Positions 47,013 through 56,688 are shown, counted from the first letter of the stretch. The stretch is 64,000 nucleotides of DNA from Methylobrevis pamukkalensis (GCF_001720135.1 NZ_MCRJ01000001.1:62001-126000); one strand, 5' to 3'. Translations and numbers: made by a program. The notes: a model not told the origin generated them from the sequence alone.

Positions 47013-47432
47013 TCAGCGGTCGTCGGCGCCGAAGCTGACGTCGCGGCGGGCGCCGGCGATCGAGATCGAGAATCCGGCGACGACGTCGATGAAGGCGATC
47101 ACCGTCAGGATCACGAACACCGAGTGGGCGGCGGCGGCGATGGTGAGAAATTCCGCCAGATACATCACGAACACCAGCATCGACATCAGGTGGTCGGCGA
47201 GCGCGCCGGTGCCGAACCGCGTCGCCTTCAGGATCTCGACGAACAGGCAGACGATGCCGGCAACGATCATCATGTCGCCCGAGGTCGGCGTGAACCGCGC
47301 CCCCGACAGCATCTCGATGGTGAACAGCGGCACCAGCCAGGGATCGCCGCCGCCGGCCTGGCCGGCCAGATCGAAGGCGAACAGGTTGAAGACGACCAGC
47401 GGGATCAGCGTCAGCGGAATGTTGGCGATCAT
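47013..47432 (-). CDS. Conserved membrane protein, function unknown
   Basis: 139 residues with four hydrophobic segments (IPLTLIPLVVFNLFAFDLAG, MMIVAGIVCLFVEILKA, HLMSMLVFVMYLAEFLTIAA, VFVILTVIAFIDVVAGFSIS). The positively charged loop KATRFG lies between two of them. It stands alone between the 126-residue gene (convergent) and rpmF. I know it only as a hypothetical membrane protein of Rhizobiales type. Confidence 0.75.
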   Translation of the reverse strand: MIANIPLTLIPLVVFNLFAFDLAGQAGGGDPWLVPLFTIEMLSGARFTPTSGDMMIVAGIVCLFVEILKATRFGTGALADHLMSMLVFVMYLAEFLTIAAAAHSVFVILTVIAFIDVVAGFSISIAGARRDVSFGADDR

Positions 47433-47532
47433 GTCGGCGCCTCGGCGGGGGCTGGAGCATCGGTCCGAAACGGGGGTTGCGGTTTTCGGAAAAGCCGATG
47501 CTCTGGAGGGGAGCGCGGGCGGATCTTCCATG

Positions 47533-47560
47533 AAAAAAGGCCGACCTGATGGCCGACCTT
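47533..47560 (-). terminator. Rho-independent terminator after rpmF
   Basis: On the minus strand a 10-bp stem with two G-U pairs and an ATCA loop, followed by TTTT. It lies 40 bases after the rpmF stop. It looks like a direct repeat of GGCCGACCT when read on the plus strand. Confidence 0.75.
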
Positions 47561-47599
47561 CCTTCGTTCAGTCCTGCGCGGGGCCGGAAGGGATACGCC

Positions 47600-47785
47600 T
47601 CAGACGGCGTCCTTCGGCTCCAGGATCTGGCGGCCGCGGTACATGCCGGTCTTCAGATCGACATGATGCGGACGGCGCAGTTCACCCGAGGTCTTGTCCT
47701 CGACGTAGGTCGGAGCCTTCAGCGCGTCCGCAGAGCGGCGCATGCCACGCTTCGAAGGCGAGGTCTTCCTTTTCGGCACTGCCAT
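47600..47785 (-). CDS. rpmF: 50S ribosomal protein L32
   Basis: 61 residues, [20 protein letters not shown] at the start, as in alphaproteobacterial L32. The zinc-binding Cys of some L32 proteins are absent, which is the normal Cys-free form. A terminator follows it. A TATAAG -10 candidate and a 12-bp palindrome lie upstream. Confidence 0.97.
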   Translation of the reverse strand: MAVPKRKTSPSKRGMRRSADALKAPTYVEDKTSGELRRPHHVDLKTGMYRGRQILEPKDAV

Positions 47786-47853
47786 CGGTCAAAACTCCAT
47801 CGTCTGTCCAACGCCCGAACCTTGATCGTCACGGGCGGACGTTGCAGGCGCAT

Positions 47854-47877
47854 ATTCACGTGAATGGGCCGGCTTAT
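47854..47877 (-). promoter_or_regulatory. Candidate rpmF promoter -10 with adjacent palindrome
   Basis: On the minus strand TATAAG (47877-47872) followed seven bases later by the perfect palindrome ATTCACGTGAAT (47865-47854). The -35 is not clear. The palindrome could be an operator or part of the leader. Confidence 0.35.
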
Positions 47878-47955
47878 ACAGTCCCCGGCCGGTTTTGGCC
47901 AGAGCGATCTTGAGAAAATCCCGCCGAATGCCGGCAGAAACGCCGAGCCGGCGGC

Positions 47956-48687
47956 TCAGCTCTCGAAGACGCAGGCGACATAGGCGCCCGACTGGCGCTC
48001 GCGCCGCTCGATCACGCGGGCGATCGAGCGCTGGCCGCGGCCGGGCTTGGCCGGGTTGCGCAGGAACGGATTCGGCAGCGCCGAGACCAGCAGCGCGGCC
48101 TCCTTGCGGCTGAGCTTGGCGGCCGGCTTGTCGAAATAGTGCCGGGCCGCCGCCTCGGCGCCGTAGATGCCGGCGCCCCATTCCGCGGTGTTGAGATAGA
48201 TCTCGATCATCCGCCGCTTGCTCCAGACGAGGTCGGCGTAGAGCGCCAGCGGGATCTCCAGCCCCTTGCGCACATAGGAGCGCGAGGACCAGAGGAAGAG
48301 GTTCTTGACGGTCTGCATCGGGATCGTGCTGGCCCCGCGCGCCGGACCGCTGTCGCCGGCGCCGTCGAGCACCAGCGTGAGCGCGTCCCAGTCGACGCCG
48401 CCGTGCTCGCAGAAGCGGCCGTCCTCGCTCATGATCACGGCGCGCACGAGATAGGGGGAGATCTCGTCGAAGCCACCCAGTCACGCTCGTAGCCACCGGC
48501 CAGCACGAGGTCGCGCAGCATCAGGGTGGAGGCCGGCGGCGGCACGACCGCGTAGACCGGCACCAGCGCCGCAACGACCACGACCGCGAGCAGCAGCAGC
48601 CTGGCCGCGCCGAAGACGATCCTGAGCAGGAGCGGGCGCGCGCCGGGCGGGCGCCGGGGCGGACGTCGGAGGGATCGGTGGCGTCAT
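47956..48687 (-). CDS. mtgA: Monofunctional biosynthetic peptidoglycan transglycosylase MtgA, apparent frameshift(s)
   Basis: GT51 glycan-strand polymerase anchored in the inner membrane. The N-terminal helix is RLLLLAVVVVAALVPVYAVV. The catalytic core has the Glu motif VIMSEDGRFCEHGGVDWDAL, GASTIPMQTVKNLFLW, and RMIEIYLNTAEWG. A base is missing near 48472 (repair gives ERDWVGFDEISPYLVRAVI). The region before the helix also changes frame, so the exact start is uncertain; I use the ATG at 48687. It sits after rpmF in the order usual for Rhizobiales. Confidence 0.85.
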
Positions 48688-49077
48688 CCACGCGGCGTGC
48701 CTCGGCATGGGGTCCCCGGACAGTGTGGCGGCCCGTCGGCCAGGCTCGGGCAACCATAGCAACAGGGCTCGCGGATACGAAGCCACTTTCCCATGGGTGC
48801 GGTTCGCCGGGGCGTGGAGGCAGGGCCTGCCGGTGCAGGATGGCGCGCAAAAAAAGCACCCCGACCGGAGGTCCGGACGGGGCGCAAGTCTGGGAGGGTG
48901 CCGTCCGGGCCCGCGCAAGAGAACCCGTCCGGCGGAGATCGGATGTCCGGGGGAGATGGACATCCGGGACAGAAGGGCAGAGGCGAGGTGCCGCTGCCCT
49001 TCCGAGGCGGGAGCCATCGGCGCCGATCCAGGGGGCTTCGTCGTCCCCGTGGATGGCGCCGGCGGCGAAGTCGCCGA
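48688..49077. other. Non-coding region between the antiporter gene and mtgA
   Basis: Contains one terminator (listed). No gene and no promoter element that I can support. Confidence 0.5.
48849..48885 (-). terminator. Rho-independent terminator downstream of the antiporter gene
   Basis: On the minus strand CCCCGTCCGGA pairs with TCCGGTCGGGG (one central mismatch, tiny loop), followed by GTGC and a run of seven T. It lies about 190 bases after the antiporter stop. Confidence 0.8.
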
Positions 49078-50373
49078 TCAGGCGTGGGCGGCCTTGGAGT
49101 TGTAGACCACGCCGTTGCTCTCGTGATGCCTGACCAGCATCGGACGGAGCACCGTGATGGCGAGGACCGCCGCGAGGATGTCCATGCAGGCCACGGTGTA
49201 GAGCACCGAGTTCCAGGTGCCGGTGGCTTCCATCAGGATGTTGCCCATCGGGACGAGGAGCGCGGCGATACCCTTGGCGCAGTAGAGGACGCCGTAGATC
49301 TTGCCGATGTGGGCGCTGCCGAAGGTGTCGGCGGCCGTGGCGGAGAAGAGGCTGTAGACCTCGCCCCAGGCCAGGAACACGACGCCCGAGAGGATGATGA
49401 ACGCCCAGGGGTTGCTGCCGAAGTAGCCGAGCGCGACGATGCCGAGGCCTTCGAGCGAGAAGGCGATGAACATGGTCTTTTCACGGCCGATATGGTCGGA
49501 CACCCAGCCGAACAGCGGACGCGAGATGCCGTTCAGGATGCGGTCGAGCATGAGGGCGAAGGGCAGGGCGGCCATGGCGAAGAAGTAGAGGTTGACCTCG
49601 AACTCCTTGACGCCGAGGTCTTCGGCGATGACGCCGAGCTGGGCGACGGCCATCAGACCACCGGTCACGGTGCAGGTGAACATGACCAGCATGACCCAGA
49701 ACACCTTGGTCTGGAGGGCTTCCCCCAGGGTGTAGTCGCGGCGGCTCTGGATGACGGTCGAGGAGAAGGACACTTCACCCTTGCGCGGGCCCTTGAGGCC
49801 GATGGCGGCGATCAGGATCACGGCGCCCTGGAGCAGGCCGAACCAGAAGAAGGCCGTCTGGTAGCCGCTGGCGGCGATCACGGACGCGATCGGGATGATG
49901 GTGAGCGCGGTGCCCGAGCCGTAGCCGGCGGCGGTGATGCCGACCGCGAGACCGCGGCGATCCGGGAACCACTTCAGGGCGTTGTTGATGCAGGTCGAGT
50001 AGACGCAGCCGACGCCGATGCCACCGATGATCGAGGCGACGTAGAAGCCGGTCAGCGAACCGGCGTAGCTGTCGAGCACCCACGAACCGCCGGTCATCAG
50101 GCCGCCGAACATGACGACGTTGCGGGGGCCGTAACGGTCGATGAAGTAGCCGACGACGGGCGAGGCCCAGGTCTGAACGACGACGAAGATGGTGAAGGCG
50201 ACCTGGATCGAGGCGCGGGTCCAGCCGTGGACGGCCTGGATCTCGGGCACGAACAGGGTCCAGGAGTACTGGATGTTGGCGGCGGCGACCATGCAGATCA
50301 CACCGACGACGAGTTGCATCCAGCGGTTGGCCGACGGGGCTACCGCCGGCGCTGCAGACATCTGAGCAGACAT
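49078..50373 (-). CDS. Oxalate/formate-type MFS antiporter (OFA family)
   Basis: Twelve-helix MFS carrier of 431 residues in the OxlT group. Family landmarks are YSWTLFVPEIQAVHGWTRAS, GIGVGCVYSTCINNALKWFP and DRRGLAVGITAAGYGSG. Residues matching the OxlT substrate-binding Arg and Lys are seen in NGISRPLFGW (Arg285) and AKGIAALLVP (Lys367). It should exchange a dicarboxylate for a monocarboxylate. No oxalate-degrading genes (frc, oxc) are in the window, so the true substrate is open. A sigma-54 promoter lies upstream, and the dctD-like gene beyond it. Confidence 0.88.
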   Translation of the reverse strand: MSAQMSAAPAVAPSANRWMQLVVGVICMVAAANIQYSWTLFVPEIQAVHGWTRASIQVAFTIFVVVQTWASPVVGYFIDRYGPRNVVMFGGLMTGGSWVLDSYAGSLTGFYVASIIGGIGVGCVYSTCINNALKWFPDRRGLAVGITAAGYGSGTALTIIPIASVIAASGYQTAFFWFGLLQGAVILIAAIGLKGPRKGEVSFSSTVIQSRRDYTLGEALQTKVFWVMLVMFTCTVTGGLMAVAQLGVIAEDLGVKEFEVNLYFFAMAALPFALMLDRILNGISRPLFGWVSDHIGREKTMFIAFSLEGLGIVALGYFGSNPWAFIILSGVVFLAWGEVYSLFSATAADTFGSAHIGKIYGVLYCAKGIAALLVPMGNILMEATGTWNSVLYTVACMDILAAVLAITVLRPMLVRHHESNGVVYNSKAAHA

Positions 50374-50495
50374 TGAGCGTTTCCTTATTTCAAAACTTCG
50401 GCTTCTCGTGGGCTTGGTGTCTTGAGACTTGAATCGATTGATATGCGAGGTCGGCGGGCTCTCCCGTAGCTGTTCCGAGCTGTGGACCCTTGATG

Positions 50496-50510
50496 GCAAG
50501 CTGCGTGCCA
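50496..50510 (-). promoter_or_regulatory. Sigma-54 promoter of the antiporter gene
   Basis: TGGCAC (50510-50505), five bases, TTGC (50499-50496) on the minus strand: a perfect -24/-12 element. The predicted start is near 50485, about 110 bases before the antiporter ATG. Confidence 0.88.
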
Positions 50511-50613
50511 AGCGGCGAGCGGGCGCAAATTTTTGAGCAAACTATTGATCGGAAAGCAGAAAATAATTCCGTCATCCGAATGTCCGGAGAAAGCCACAAT
50601 CCGGCTCGGCGGA

Positions 50614-50648
50614 ATCACGCCGATCGGCGAAGGTCCGCTCGGCGTGAT
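50614..50648. promoter_or_regulatory. Inverted repeat, candidate enhancer (UAS) for the DctD-like activator
   Basis: ATCACGCCGA and TCGGCGTGAT, 10 bp each and perfect, 15-base spacer, centred about 145 bases upstream of the predicted sigma-54 transcript start. That is the usual distance for an enhancer-binding protein. The left arm also overlaps a 12-bp palindrome CGCCGATCGGCG. Confidence 0.6.
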
Positions 50649-50912
50649 CTTGCCGAAGGGCGCGAGGCGCCCTGACGGCGGTCCCGGCGTCGTCGCCCCA
50701 TGCGTCATGCATCACTCGCATGTCGTGTGTCCAAGCCATGCGATGGGGCCATGCGAAGGCGCGCGAGGTGTCCCTGCAGCAAGGCAACCTGGGGCGGGCG
50801 GCAGCTCAGGGGCGCGGGGACGGCCGGACCGGGCGGGGGACGACCGGGCGTCGGCAAGGGCACCGGAAGCTGCGCCCGGCATGGGTGCCGCCGCCAGCCC
50901 CGAGAGCGCGGC

Positions 50913-52292
50913 TCAGCGGCCGGCGTTCTCGCCGGCGGCGAAGGCGGCGCGGTCGATGCCGAGGCGGGCCATCTTCTCGTTGAGGGTGCGGCGCGGCACG
51001 TCGAGCCGCTCCATCACCGCGGCGATGTTGCCGCCGGATTCGGCGAGGGCCTGCTCGATGATCCGCCGCTCGGCCTCTTCCAGTTCGCGGGCGAGCGACA
51101 GGCGCCGGCTGGCGGGTGAGGCGGGGGTGGCGAGCCTCGGTTCCAGCGCCTCGCCGAAGCCGAGAGCGTAGCGCTCGGCGGCGTTGCGCAGTTCTCGGAT
51201 GTTGCCGGGCCAGGAATGGGCGCGCAGGGCCGAGAGTGTCGCGGCCCGCAGCGGGCGGGGTTCGCGGCCGTGGCGTTCGGCGCTGGAGGCGGCAAAATGC
51301 TCGAACAGGAGGACGATGTCCTCCGCCCGCTCGCGCAGCGGCGGGATGTGCAGTTCGACGACGCAGAGCCGGTAGTAGAGGTCGGCGCGGAAGCGGCCGT
51401 CCTCGCTGGCGACGCGCAGGTCGACCTTGCTGGCCGCGATGGTGCGGGTGTCGGCCTGGATCGTCTGGTTGGAGCCGAGGCGCTCGATGGTGCGGTCCTG
51501 CAGGGCGCGCAGCAGCTTGGCCTGCACGGCGGCCGGCATGCTCTCGATCTCGTCGAGGAACAGGGTGCCGCGGTGGGCATGCTCGAACTTGCCGATGCGG
51601 CGGGCGACGGCGCTGGTGAACGCGCCGGCCTCGTGGCCGAACAACTCGCTCTCGACCATGGTCTCGGGGATCGCCGCGCAGTTGATGGCGACGAACTGCT
51701 GGCGGGCGCGGCGGCCGAAATCGTGGATGCAGCGGGCAACGAGGTCCTTGCCGGCGCCGGTCTCGCCGTAGAGCACCACGGCGGCGTCGCTGGCGGCGAC
51801 CTCGGCGACGGCGGCGCGCAGCGACCGGGCCGCCTGCGAGGTGCCGATGATCCGCGATTCCAGCGAATCCTCGGCCACGGCCCGGCGCAGCATGCGGTTG
51901 TCGAGGGTCAGGCGGCGCTTCTCGCAGGCGCGGCGGACGATGTCGGTGAAGCGCTCCGGCGAAAACGGCTTTTCCACGAAGTCGTAGGCACCGATGTGCA
52001 TCGCCTCGACGGCGGTCGACACGTCGCCGTGGCCGGTCATCACCACCACCGGAAAGTCGGGATCGATCGCCAGCGTGCGGCGCAGCAGCTCCATGCCGTC
52101 CATGCCGCCGAGGCGCAGGTCGGTGACGAGAATGCCCGGATGGTCGTGGCGGATCGCGGCCAGCGCCGGCTCGGCGGCGGGAAAGGCCTCCACCGTGTGG
52201 CCGGCGATCTGCAGCCACTGCTCCACGGCCTGGCGCATCGGCGCTTCGTCGTCGACCAGCAGGATCGGGACGTTTTCCTTCAGGTCAGGCAT
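50913..52292 (-). CDS. DctD-like sigma-54 response regulator
   Basis: NtrC-family activator of 459 residues. Receiver at 1-125 with Asp14/Asp15, phospho-acceptor Asp58 (LVTDLRLGG) and Lys in FVEKPF. AAA+ domain at about 145-380: Walker A GETGAGKD, Walker [13 protein letters not shown]. The sigma-54 contact loop reads GAFTSA instead of GAFTGA. C-terminal Fis-type HTH ([20 protein letters not shown]). It overlaps the sensor gene by 8 bases. It should act on the sigma-54 promoter of the antiporter gene just downstream. Confidence 0.9.
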   Translation of the reverse strand: MPDLKENVPILLVDDEAPMRQAVEQWLQIAGHTVEAFPAAEPALAAIRHDHPGILVTDLRLGGMDGMELLRRTLAIDPDFPVVVMTGHGDVSTAVEAMHIGAYDFVEKPFSPERFTDIVRRACEKRRLTLDNRMLRRAVAEDSLESRIIGTSQAARSLRAAVAEVAASDAAVVLYGETGAGKDLVARCIHDFGRRARQQFVAINCAAIPETMVESELFGHEAGAFTSAVARRIGKFEHAHRGTLFLDEIESMPAAVQAKLLRALQDRTIERLGSNQTIQADTRTIAASKVDLRVASEDGRFRADLYYRLCVVELHIPPLRERAEDIVLLFEHFAASSAERHGREPRPLRAATLSALRAHSWPGNIRELRNAAERYALGFGEALEPRLATPASPASRRLSLARELEEAERRIIEQALAESGGNIAAVMERLDVPRRTLNEKMARLGIDRAAFAAGENAGR

Positions 52293-54132
52293 GGGCGAGC
52301 GTCTCCGCCCGGGTGGGCCGCCGGACATGGCGGGGCAGCACGATCACCATTTCGGCGCCGCCCCCGGCAAGGTTGGCGGCGGTGAGCCTGCCGCCGAAGC
52401 TTTCGATGATGCCGTGGGAGATCGACAGGCCGAGGCCGAGGCCGACCCCGCTCGGCTTGGTGGTGAAGAAGGGCTCGAACAGGCGGTCGAGGACGTCCTC
52501 GGCGATGCCGGCGCCGTTGTCGACAATGCGCAGCACGGCCTCCTCGCCGCGGGCCGCGGCCTCGATCCGGATGCGCGGGTCCGGGGCGCCGGACAGCGCA
52601 TCCATGGCATTCTGGAGCAGGTTGAGGATGACCTGCTCGAGCAGCACGGGGGTCGCGATCACTTCGGCGTCGGCATCGATCCGGCTCTCGATGGCGATGC
52701 CGGCGCTGCGCGCCTGCGGCCCGACGAGGATCAGCACGCGATCGACCGCGTCGCGCAGGTGCAGCGGCACGGCCGGGTCGCCCTGGCCCTTGCGGGCAAA
52801 CCGTTTCAGGTTGCTGGTGATCCGCGCCATCCGCTCGGTCAGCCCGGCGATCTCGTCGAGATTGGCGCGCACGGCCGTGCGGTCGCCGCGGGTGTCGAGG
52901 ATCCGGGCGCTGGCGGTGAAGGTGGCAATGGCCGTGAGCGGCTGGTTGATCTCGTGGGCGAGCGCGGCCGACATCTGGCCGAGCGCCGCCATCTTGCCGG
53001 CCTGCAGCAGTTCGCCCTGGATCTGGCGCAACTGGGCTTCCATGCGGCGCTGCTCGGTGAACTCGGCATGCAGCGTCTTGTTGGCCTCGCGCAGCTCGCG
53101 GGTGCGCAGCTCCACCGCCCATTGCAGCCGGGCCTGGGCCCGGCGCGAAATCGACAGCGCCCGCTGACGCTGGCCGACGTAGAGCGCCAGCATCACGGCG
53201 AGCGCGGCCAGGGTGCCGCCGATGATCGCGCCGTCGCGCTCGGTGGTCTGCAGCGGACCGACGTCGGTCAGGCGGCGCACGGTCCAGCCATGCTCGAACA
53301 GGCGGGTGTGCTGGACGAGATAGGTGCTTGTGCCGCCGGGTTCGCGGATGCGGACCATCCGGTCCGGCTCGGTGTCGTCGAGGGTGACGATGTCGAGCGG
53401 ATCGAGCCGCTGGTCGACATAGCGGTCGGAATAGACGATCTCGGCCTTGAGCGGCGAGGTCAGCGGCGCCAGCGTCTTGTAGCGCCAGGCCGGCGTGCCG
53501 GTCAGAAGGACCACGCCGTTCTCGTCGGTGACGATGATCTTCTCGCCCACCGCCTCCCAGCTGGCCTCGAGGTCCGAGAAGTCGATCTTGACGACGGTCA
53601 GGCCGATCACGTTGCCGCCGTCGGTCTCGCGCACCGCCTCGGCGAGGAAATAGCTGGTGCGGCCGGTGGCCGGGTCGATGCCGAAGAAGGCGGCGCTGCC
53701 CTGGCTGATGGCGGTGAGGAAATAGGGCCGCGAGAGGTGGCTGGTGCCCAGCACCGAGGTCGCCGAGGTGTTGTCGCTGGCCGAGATCACCATGCCGTTG
53801 CGCGCGACCACGTAGATGGCCGCGGTGTTGGCCTCGGTGCCGATCATCGCCAGCTTGCGGTGCAGCGGATAGCTGCCGGGCCGCGGCGGCGTGGCCTTCA
53901 GCACGTCCTTGACGTCGGGGTCGAGGGCGATGATGCGGTGGATGTGATCCTGGCGGCCGATCTCGTTCTGGATCTGCGAGGCGGCGAAGGCAAGCCGGTG
54001 CGCGCCGGCATCGCGGAAGGCGGCGAGCTCGTCGTCGCGCCACACCGTCTTGAACACGAAGGCGCAGGCCGCGATGAGAACCACCGAGGCGACAGCGAAC
54101 ACGATCCTTTCGAGCGGCTTTTTGAGGCTCAT
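52285..54132 (-). CDS. DctB-like sensor histidine kinase
   Basis: Membrane sensor of 615 residues. Helix 1 (IVFAVASVVLIAACAFVFKT), a periplasmic double-PAS (dCache) sensing domain of about 260 residues (with SAAFFGIDPATGRTSYFLAE), helix 2 (GAIIGGTLAALAVMLALYVG), then a coiled-coil linker. H-box ALAHEINQPLTAIATFTASA and a complete ATPase (LLQNAMDAL, DNGAGI, GLGLGLSISHGI). It matches DctB in layout, the C4-dicarboxylate sensor of rhizobia, but the partner here is an OxlT-type antiporter, not DctA or TRAP. Likely senses a dicarboxylate such as oxalate. Confidence 0.88.
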   Translation of the reverse strand: MSLKKPLERIVFAVASVVLIAACAFVFKTVWRDDELAAFRDAGAHRLAFAASQIQNEIGRQDHIHRIIALDPDVKDVLKATPPRPGSYPLHRKLAMIGTEANTAAIYVVARNGMVISASDNTSATSVLGTSHLSRPYFLTAISQGSAAFFGIDPATGRTSYFLAEAVRETDGGNVIGLTVVKIDFSDLEASWEAVGEKIIVTDENGVVLLTGTPAWRYKTLAPLTSPLKAEIVYSDRYVDQRLDPLDIVTLDDTEPDRMVRIREPGGTSTYLVQHTRLFEHGWTVRRLTDVGPLQTTERDGAIIGGTLAALAVMLALYVGQRQRALSISRRAQARLQWAVELRTRELREANKTLHAEFTEQRRMEAQLRQIQGELLQAGKMAALGQMSAALAHEINQPLTAIATFTASARILDTRGDRTAVRANLDEIAGLTERMARITSNLKRFARKGQGDPAVPLHLRDAVDRVLILVGPQARSAGIAIESRIDADAEVIATPVLLEQVILNLLQNAMDALSGAPDPRIRIEAAARGEEAVLRIVDNGAGIAEDVLDRLFEPFFTTKPSGVGLGLGLSISHGIIESFGGRLTAANLAGGGAEMVIVLPRHVRRPTRAETLAHA

Positions 54133-54389
54133 TTCGGCCTGGCCGTTTCCATCCCTGTAACAACCTTATGGTATATTGTGTGCCAGCAAATGTCCTCCGG
54201 CATTTTTGGTCCGGCCGAAGCCGGGCTGCGGCGGCGAATGCGCCTGCCCCATCTGCGGCCGACAGAGTCCGCCTCGTCGCCCGCCACGTCAAGCTCCCCC
54301 CCTCCGGACGGCCCGTTCGCGCCCTGCTCTGTCAGTCGTGGACGACGCCTGCGCCGTCCGCTATGGAGGCGGCGTCAGGGGACACGCCA

Positions 54390-55325
54390 TGGATCGCCGC
54401 GCCTTCGAACTTCGCCTTGCCGAGACTGCGCCCTCGTGGACGCGCGCCTTGCGGCGCTGCTTGATGAGGCGCCGCAGGAGGGCGAGATCCTGCGCCCCGC
54501 GCGCCTGCTGGACGCGATGCGCCACGCGGTGCTCGGCGGGGGCAAGCGGCTGCGCCCCTTCCTCACCATCGAGACCGCCCGGCTGTTCGGCCGCGACATC
54601 GACGACGGGGCCGGCGACCTCCTGCTGGCCGCCGCGGCGACCGAATGCGTCCACTGCTATTCGCTGGTCCATGACGACCTGCCGGCGATGGACGACGACG
54701 ACATCCGGCGCGGCCGCCCCACCGTCCACAAGGCCTTCGACGAGGCGACCGCGATTCTGGCCGGCGATGCCCTGCTCACGCTCGCCTTCGATCTCCTTGC
54801 GCGGCCGGAGGCCGATCCCGACCCCGCCCTGCGGCTCGATCTGGTACGCGGCCTCGCGCGCGCGGCCGGGCTTGGCGGCATGGTCGGCGGGCAGATGCTG
54901 GATCTTGCCGCCGAGGGTCGGTTCCAGCCGCTCCGCCGGCCGCTGGACGCGGCGGAGATCCGCCGCTTGCAGGCGATGAAGACCGGGGCGCTGCTGCGCC
55001 ACGCGGTCGAGGCCGGCGCCCGGCTCGGCCGGGCCGGCACCGCGGATCTCGCCCGGCTGGTGCGCTTCGGCGAGATCGTCGGCCTCGCCTTCCAGCTGGC
55101 CGACGACCTGCTCGACGTGACGGCGGACGCGGCCACCCTCGGCAAGGCGACGGCCAAGGCGCCGGGCGCGGCAAGGGCACGCTCGTCGGCCTTCACGGCG
55201 TCGAAGCTGCGCGGACGATGCTCGGCGATCTGGTCGGCGAGGCCGAGGGTCTGCTTTCGGGCTTCGGTGCGCGCGGCGCGGTGCTGGCGGAGACCGCCCG
55301 CTTCGTCGCGGCCCGCGACCGCTGA
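54390..55325 (+). CDS. ispA: Farnesyl/geranyl diphosphate synthase, two apparent frameshifts
   Basis: Short-chain prenyl diphosphate synthase. First Asp-rich motif DDLPAMDDDDIRRGRPTVHK and second motif FQLADDLLDVT are visible, with GGGKRLRPFL for diphosphate binding. The start MDRRAFELRLAETA is in one frame and LVDARLAALLDEAP in the next (base missing near 54431). Another base is missing near 55160 (repair gives AGRGKGTLVGLHG). Repaired length is about 312 residues. In many Rhizobiales it lies next to mtgA; here the antiporter/two-component block stands between them. Confidence 0.9.
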
Positions 55326-55401
55326 CGAGGCGCGCCGGCGGGGCACCTCGATCGCCCCTGGCGGACAGGCTTCGAGAGGTCGACCCTGTCCGCGGCCGGT
55401 C

Positions 55402-56657
55402 TCACTCCGCCGCGTCGCGCGAGCTGCCGCCCGGGCCCCAGCGCTTCTCGATATAGCCGAGCACCAGCTCGCGGAACTCCTCGGCGATCGCCGGGCCGCG
55501 CAGGGTCATCGCCTTCTCGCCGTCGATGTAGACCGGGGCGGCCGGGGTCTCGCCGGTGCCGGGCAGGGAGATGCCGATGTCGGCGTGCTTCGATTCCCCC
55601 GGGCCGTTGACGATGCAGCCCATCACCGCGACCTTCAGCGCCTCGACGCCCGGATAGCGGCTGCGCCAGGCGGGCATTTCCTCGCGGATCTGGTCCTGGA
55701 TGCGGCTGGCGAGTTCCTGGAACACGGTGGAGGTGGTGCGTCCGCAGCCGGGGCAGGCGGCCACCACCGGCACGAAGGCGCGAAAGCCCATCACCTGCAG
55801 AAGCTCCTGCGCCACCTGCACCTCGCGGGTGCGGTCGCCGCCGGGCTCGGGGGTGAGCGAGACGCGGATCGTGTCGCCGATGCCCTGCTGGAGCAGGATG
55901 CCCATGGCCGCGGAGGAAGAGACGATGCCTTTCGTACCCATGCCGGCCTCGGTGAGGCCGAGATGGAGCGCGTGGTCGGAGCGGCGGGCGAGCTCCCCGT
56001 AGACGGCGATCAGGTCCTGCACCTGGCTGACCTTGGCCGAGAGGATGATCTTCTCGCGCGGCAGGCCGATCTCCTCGGCGCGGGTGGCCGAGAAGATCGC
56101 CGACTGCACGATCGCCTCGCGCATGACCTGTGCGGCGGTGAGCGGAAAGCCGGCCGCCTTGTTCTCGTCCATCAGCCGCGTCAGCAGCTCCTGATCGAGC
56201 GAGCCCCAGTTGACGCCGATGCGCACGGGCCTGTCGTGGCGGATCGCGATCTCGATGATCTCGCCGAACTGGGTGTCGCGCTTGGCCTTGAAGCCGACGT
56301 TGCCGGGGTTGATCCGGTATTTCGCCAGCGCCTCGGCGCAGGCGGATGGTCCTTCAGCAGCTTGTGGCCGATGTAGTGGAAGTCGCCGATCAGCGGCACG
56401 AACACGCCGATCCGCTCCAGCCGCTCGCGGATGCGCGGCACGGCGGCCGCGGCCTCGGCGCGGTCGACGGTGATGCGCACGAGTTCGGAGCCGGCCTTGG
56501 CGAGGTCCGCGACCTGGCGCACGGTGGCGTCGATGTCGGCCGTGTCGGTGTTGGTCATCGACTGGACGACCACCGGGGCCGAACCGCCGACGGTCACACC
56601 GCCGACATCGACGGACACCGTGCGGCGACGTGGCTTGAGGCTGAGCGGGTCGGTCAT
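55402..56657 (-). CDS. ispG: 4-hydroxy-3-methylbut-2-enyl diphosphate synthase, apparent frameshift
   Basis: Iron-sulfur enzyme of the MEP isoprenoid pathway. N-terminal TIM barrel: [29 protein letters not shown] and [14 protein letters not shown]-terminal cluster domain has the Cys ligands in [15 protein letters not shown] and [13 protein letters not shown] base is missing near 56343 ([20 protein letters not shown] after repair). Repaired length is about 418 residues. An upstream ATG at 56678 would add seven residues. It lies 31 bases after zur. Confidence 0.92.
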
Positions 56658-56688
56658 GCGAAGCGGCTCCGGCGGCATTCGGGAAAAC

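Larger units (their letters stand above)
50374..50912. other. Regulatory region of the antiporter gene
   Basis: Holds the sigma-54 promoter (50496-50510), a 10-bp inverted repeat suitable as enhancer (50614-50648), and a patch with several CATGCG/CGCATG units (about 50699-50757). No gene is supported in these 539 bases. Confidence 0.6.

Noticed and set aside
47537-47560. Direct repeat GGCCGACCT ... GGCCGACCT
   Set aside because: On the minus strand the same bases form a 10-bp stem with two G-U pairs followed by T residues right after rpmF, so it is a terminator rather than a repeat element.
50690-50760. Cluster of CATGCG/CGCATG units upstream of the dctD-like stop
   Set aside because: Spacing and orientation are irregular, so it is neither a CRISPR nor a clear iteron set; the 10-bp dyad nearby is a better enhancer candidate.
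51994-56376. A plus-strand open frame of about 1460 codons
   Set aside because: Mostly antisense to dctD/dctB-like genes and ispG. The only real protein in it is the in-frame middle part of ispA, which has its own start.
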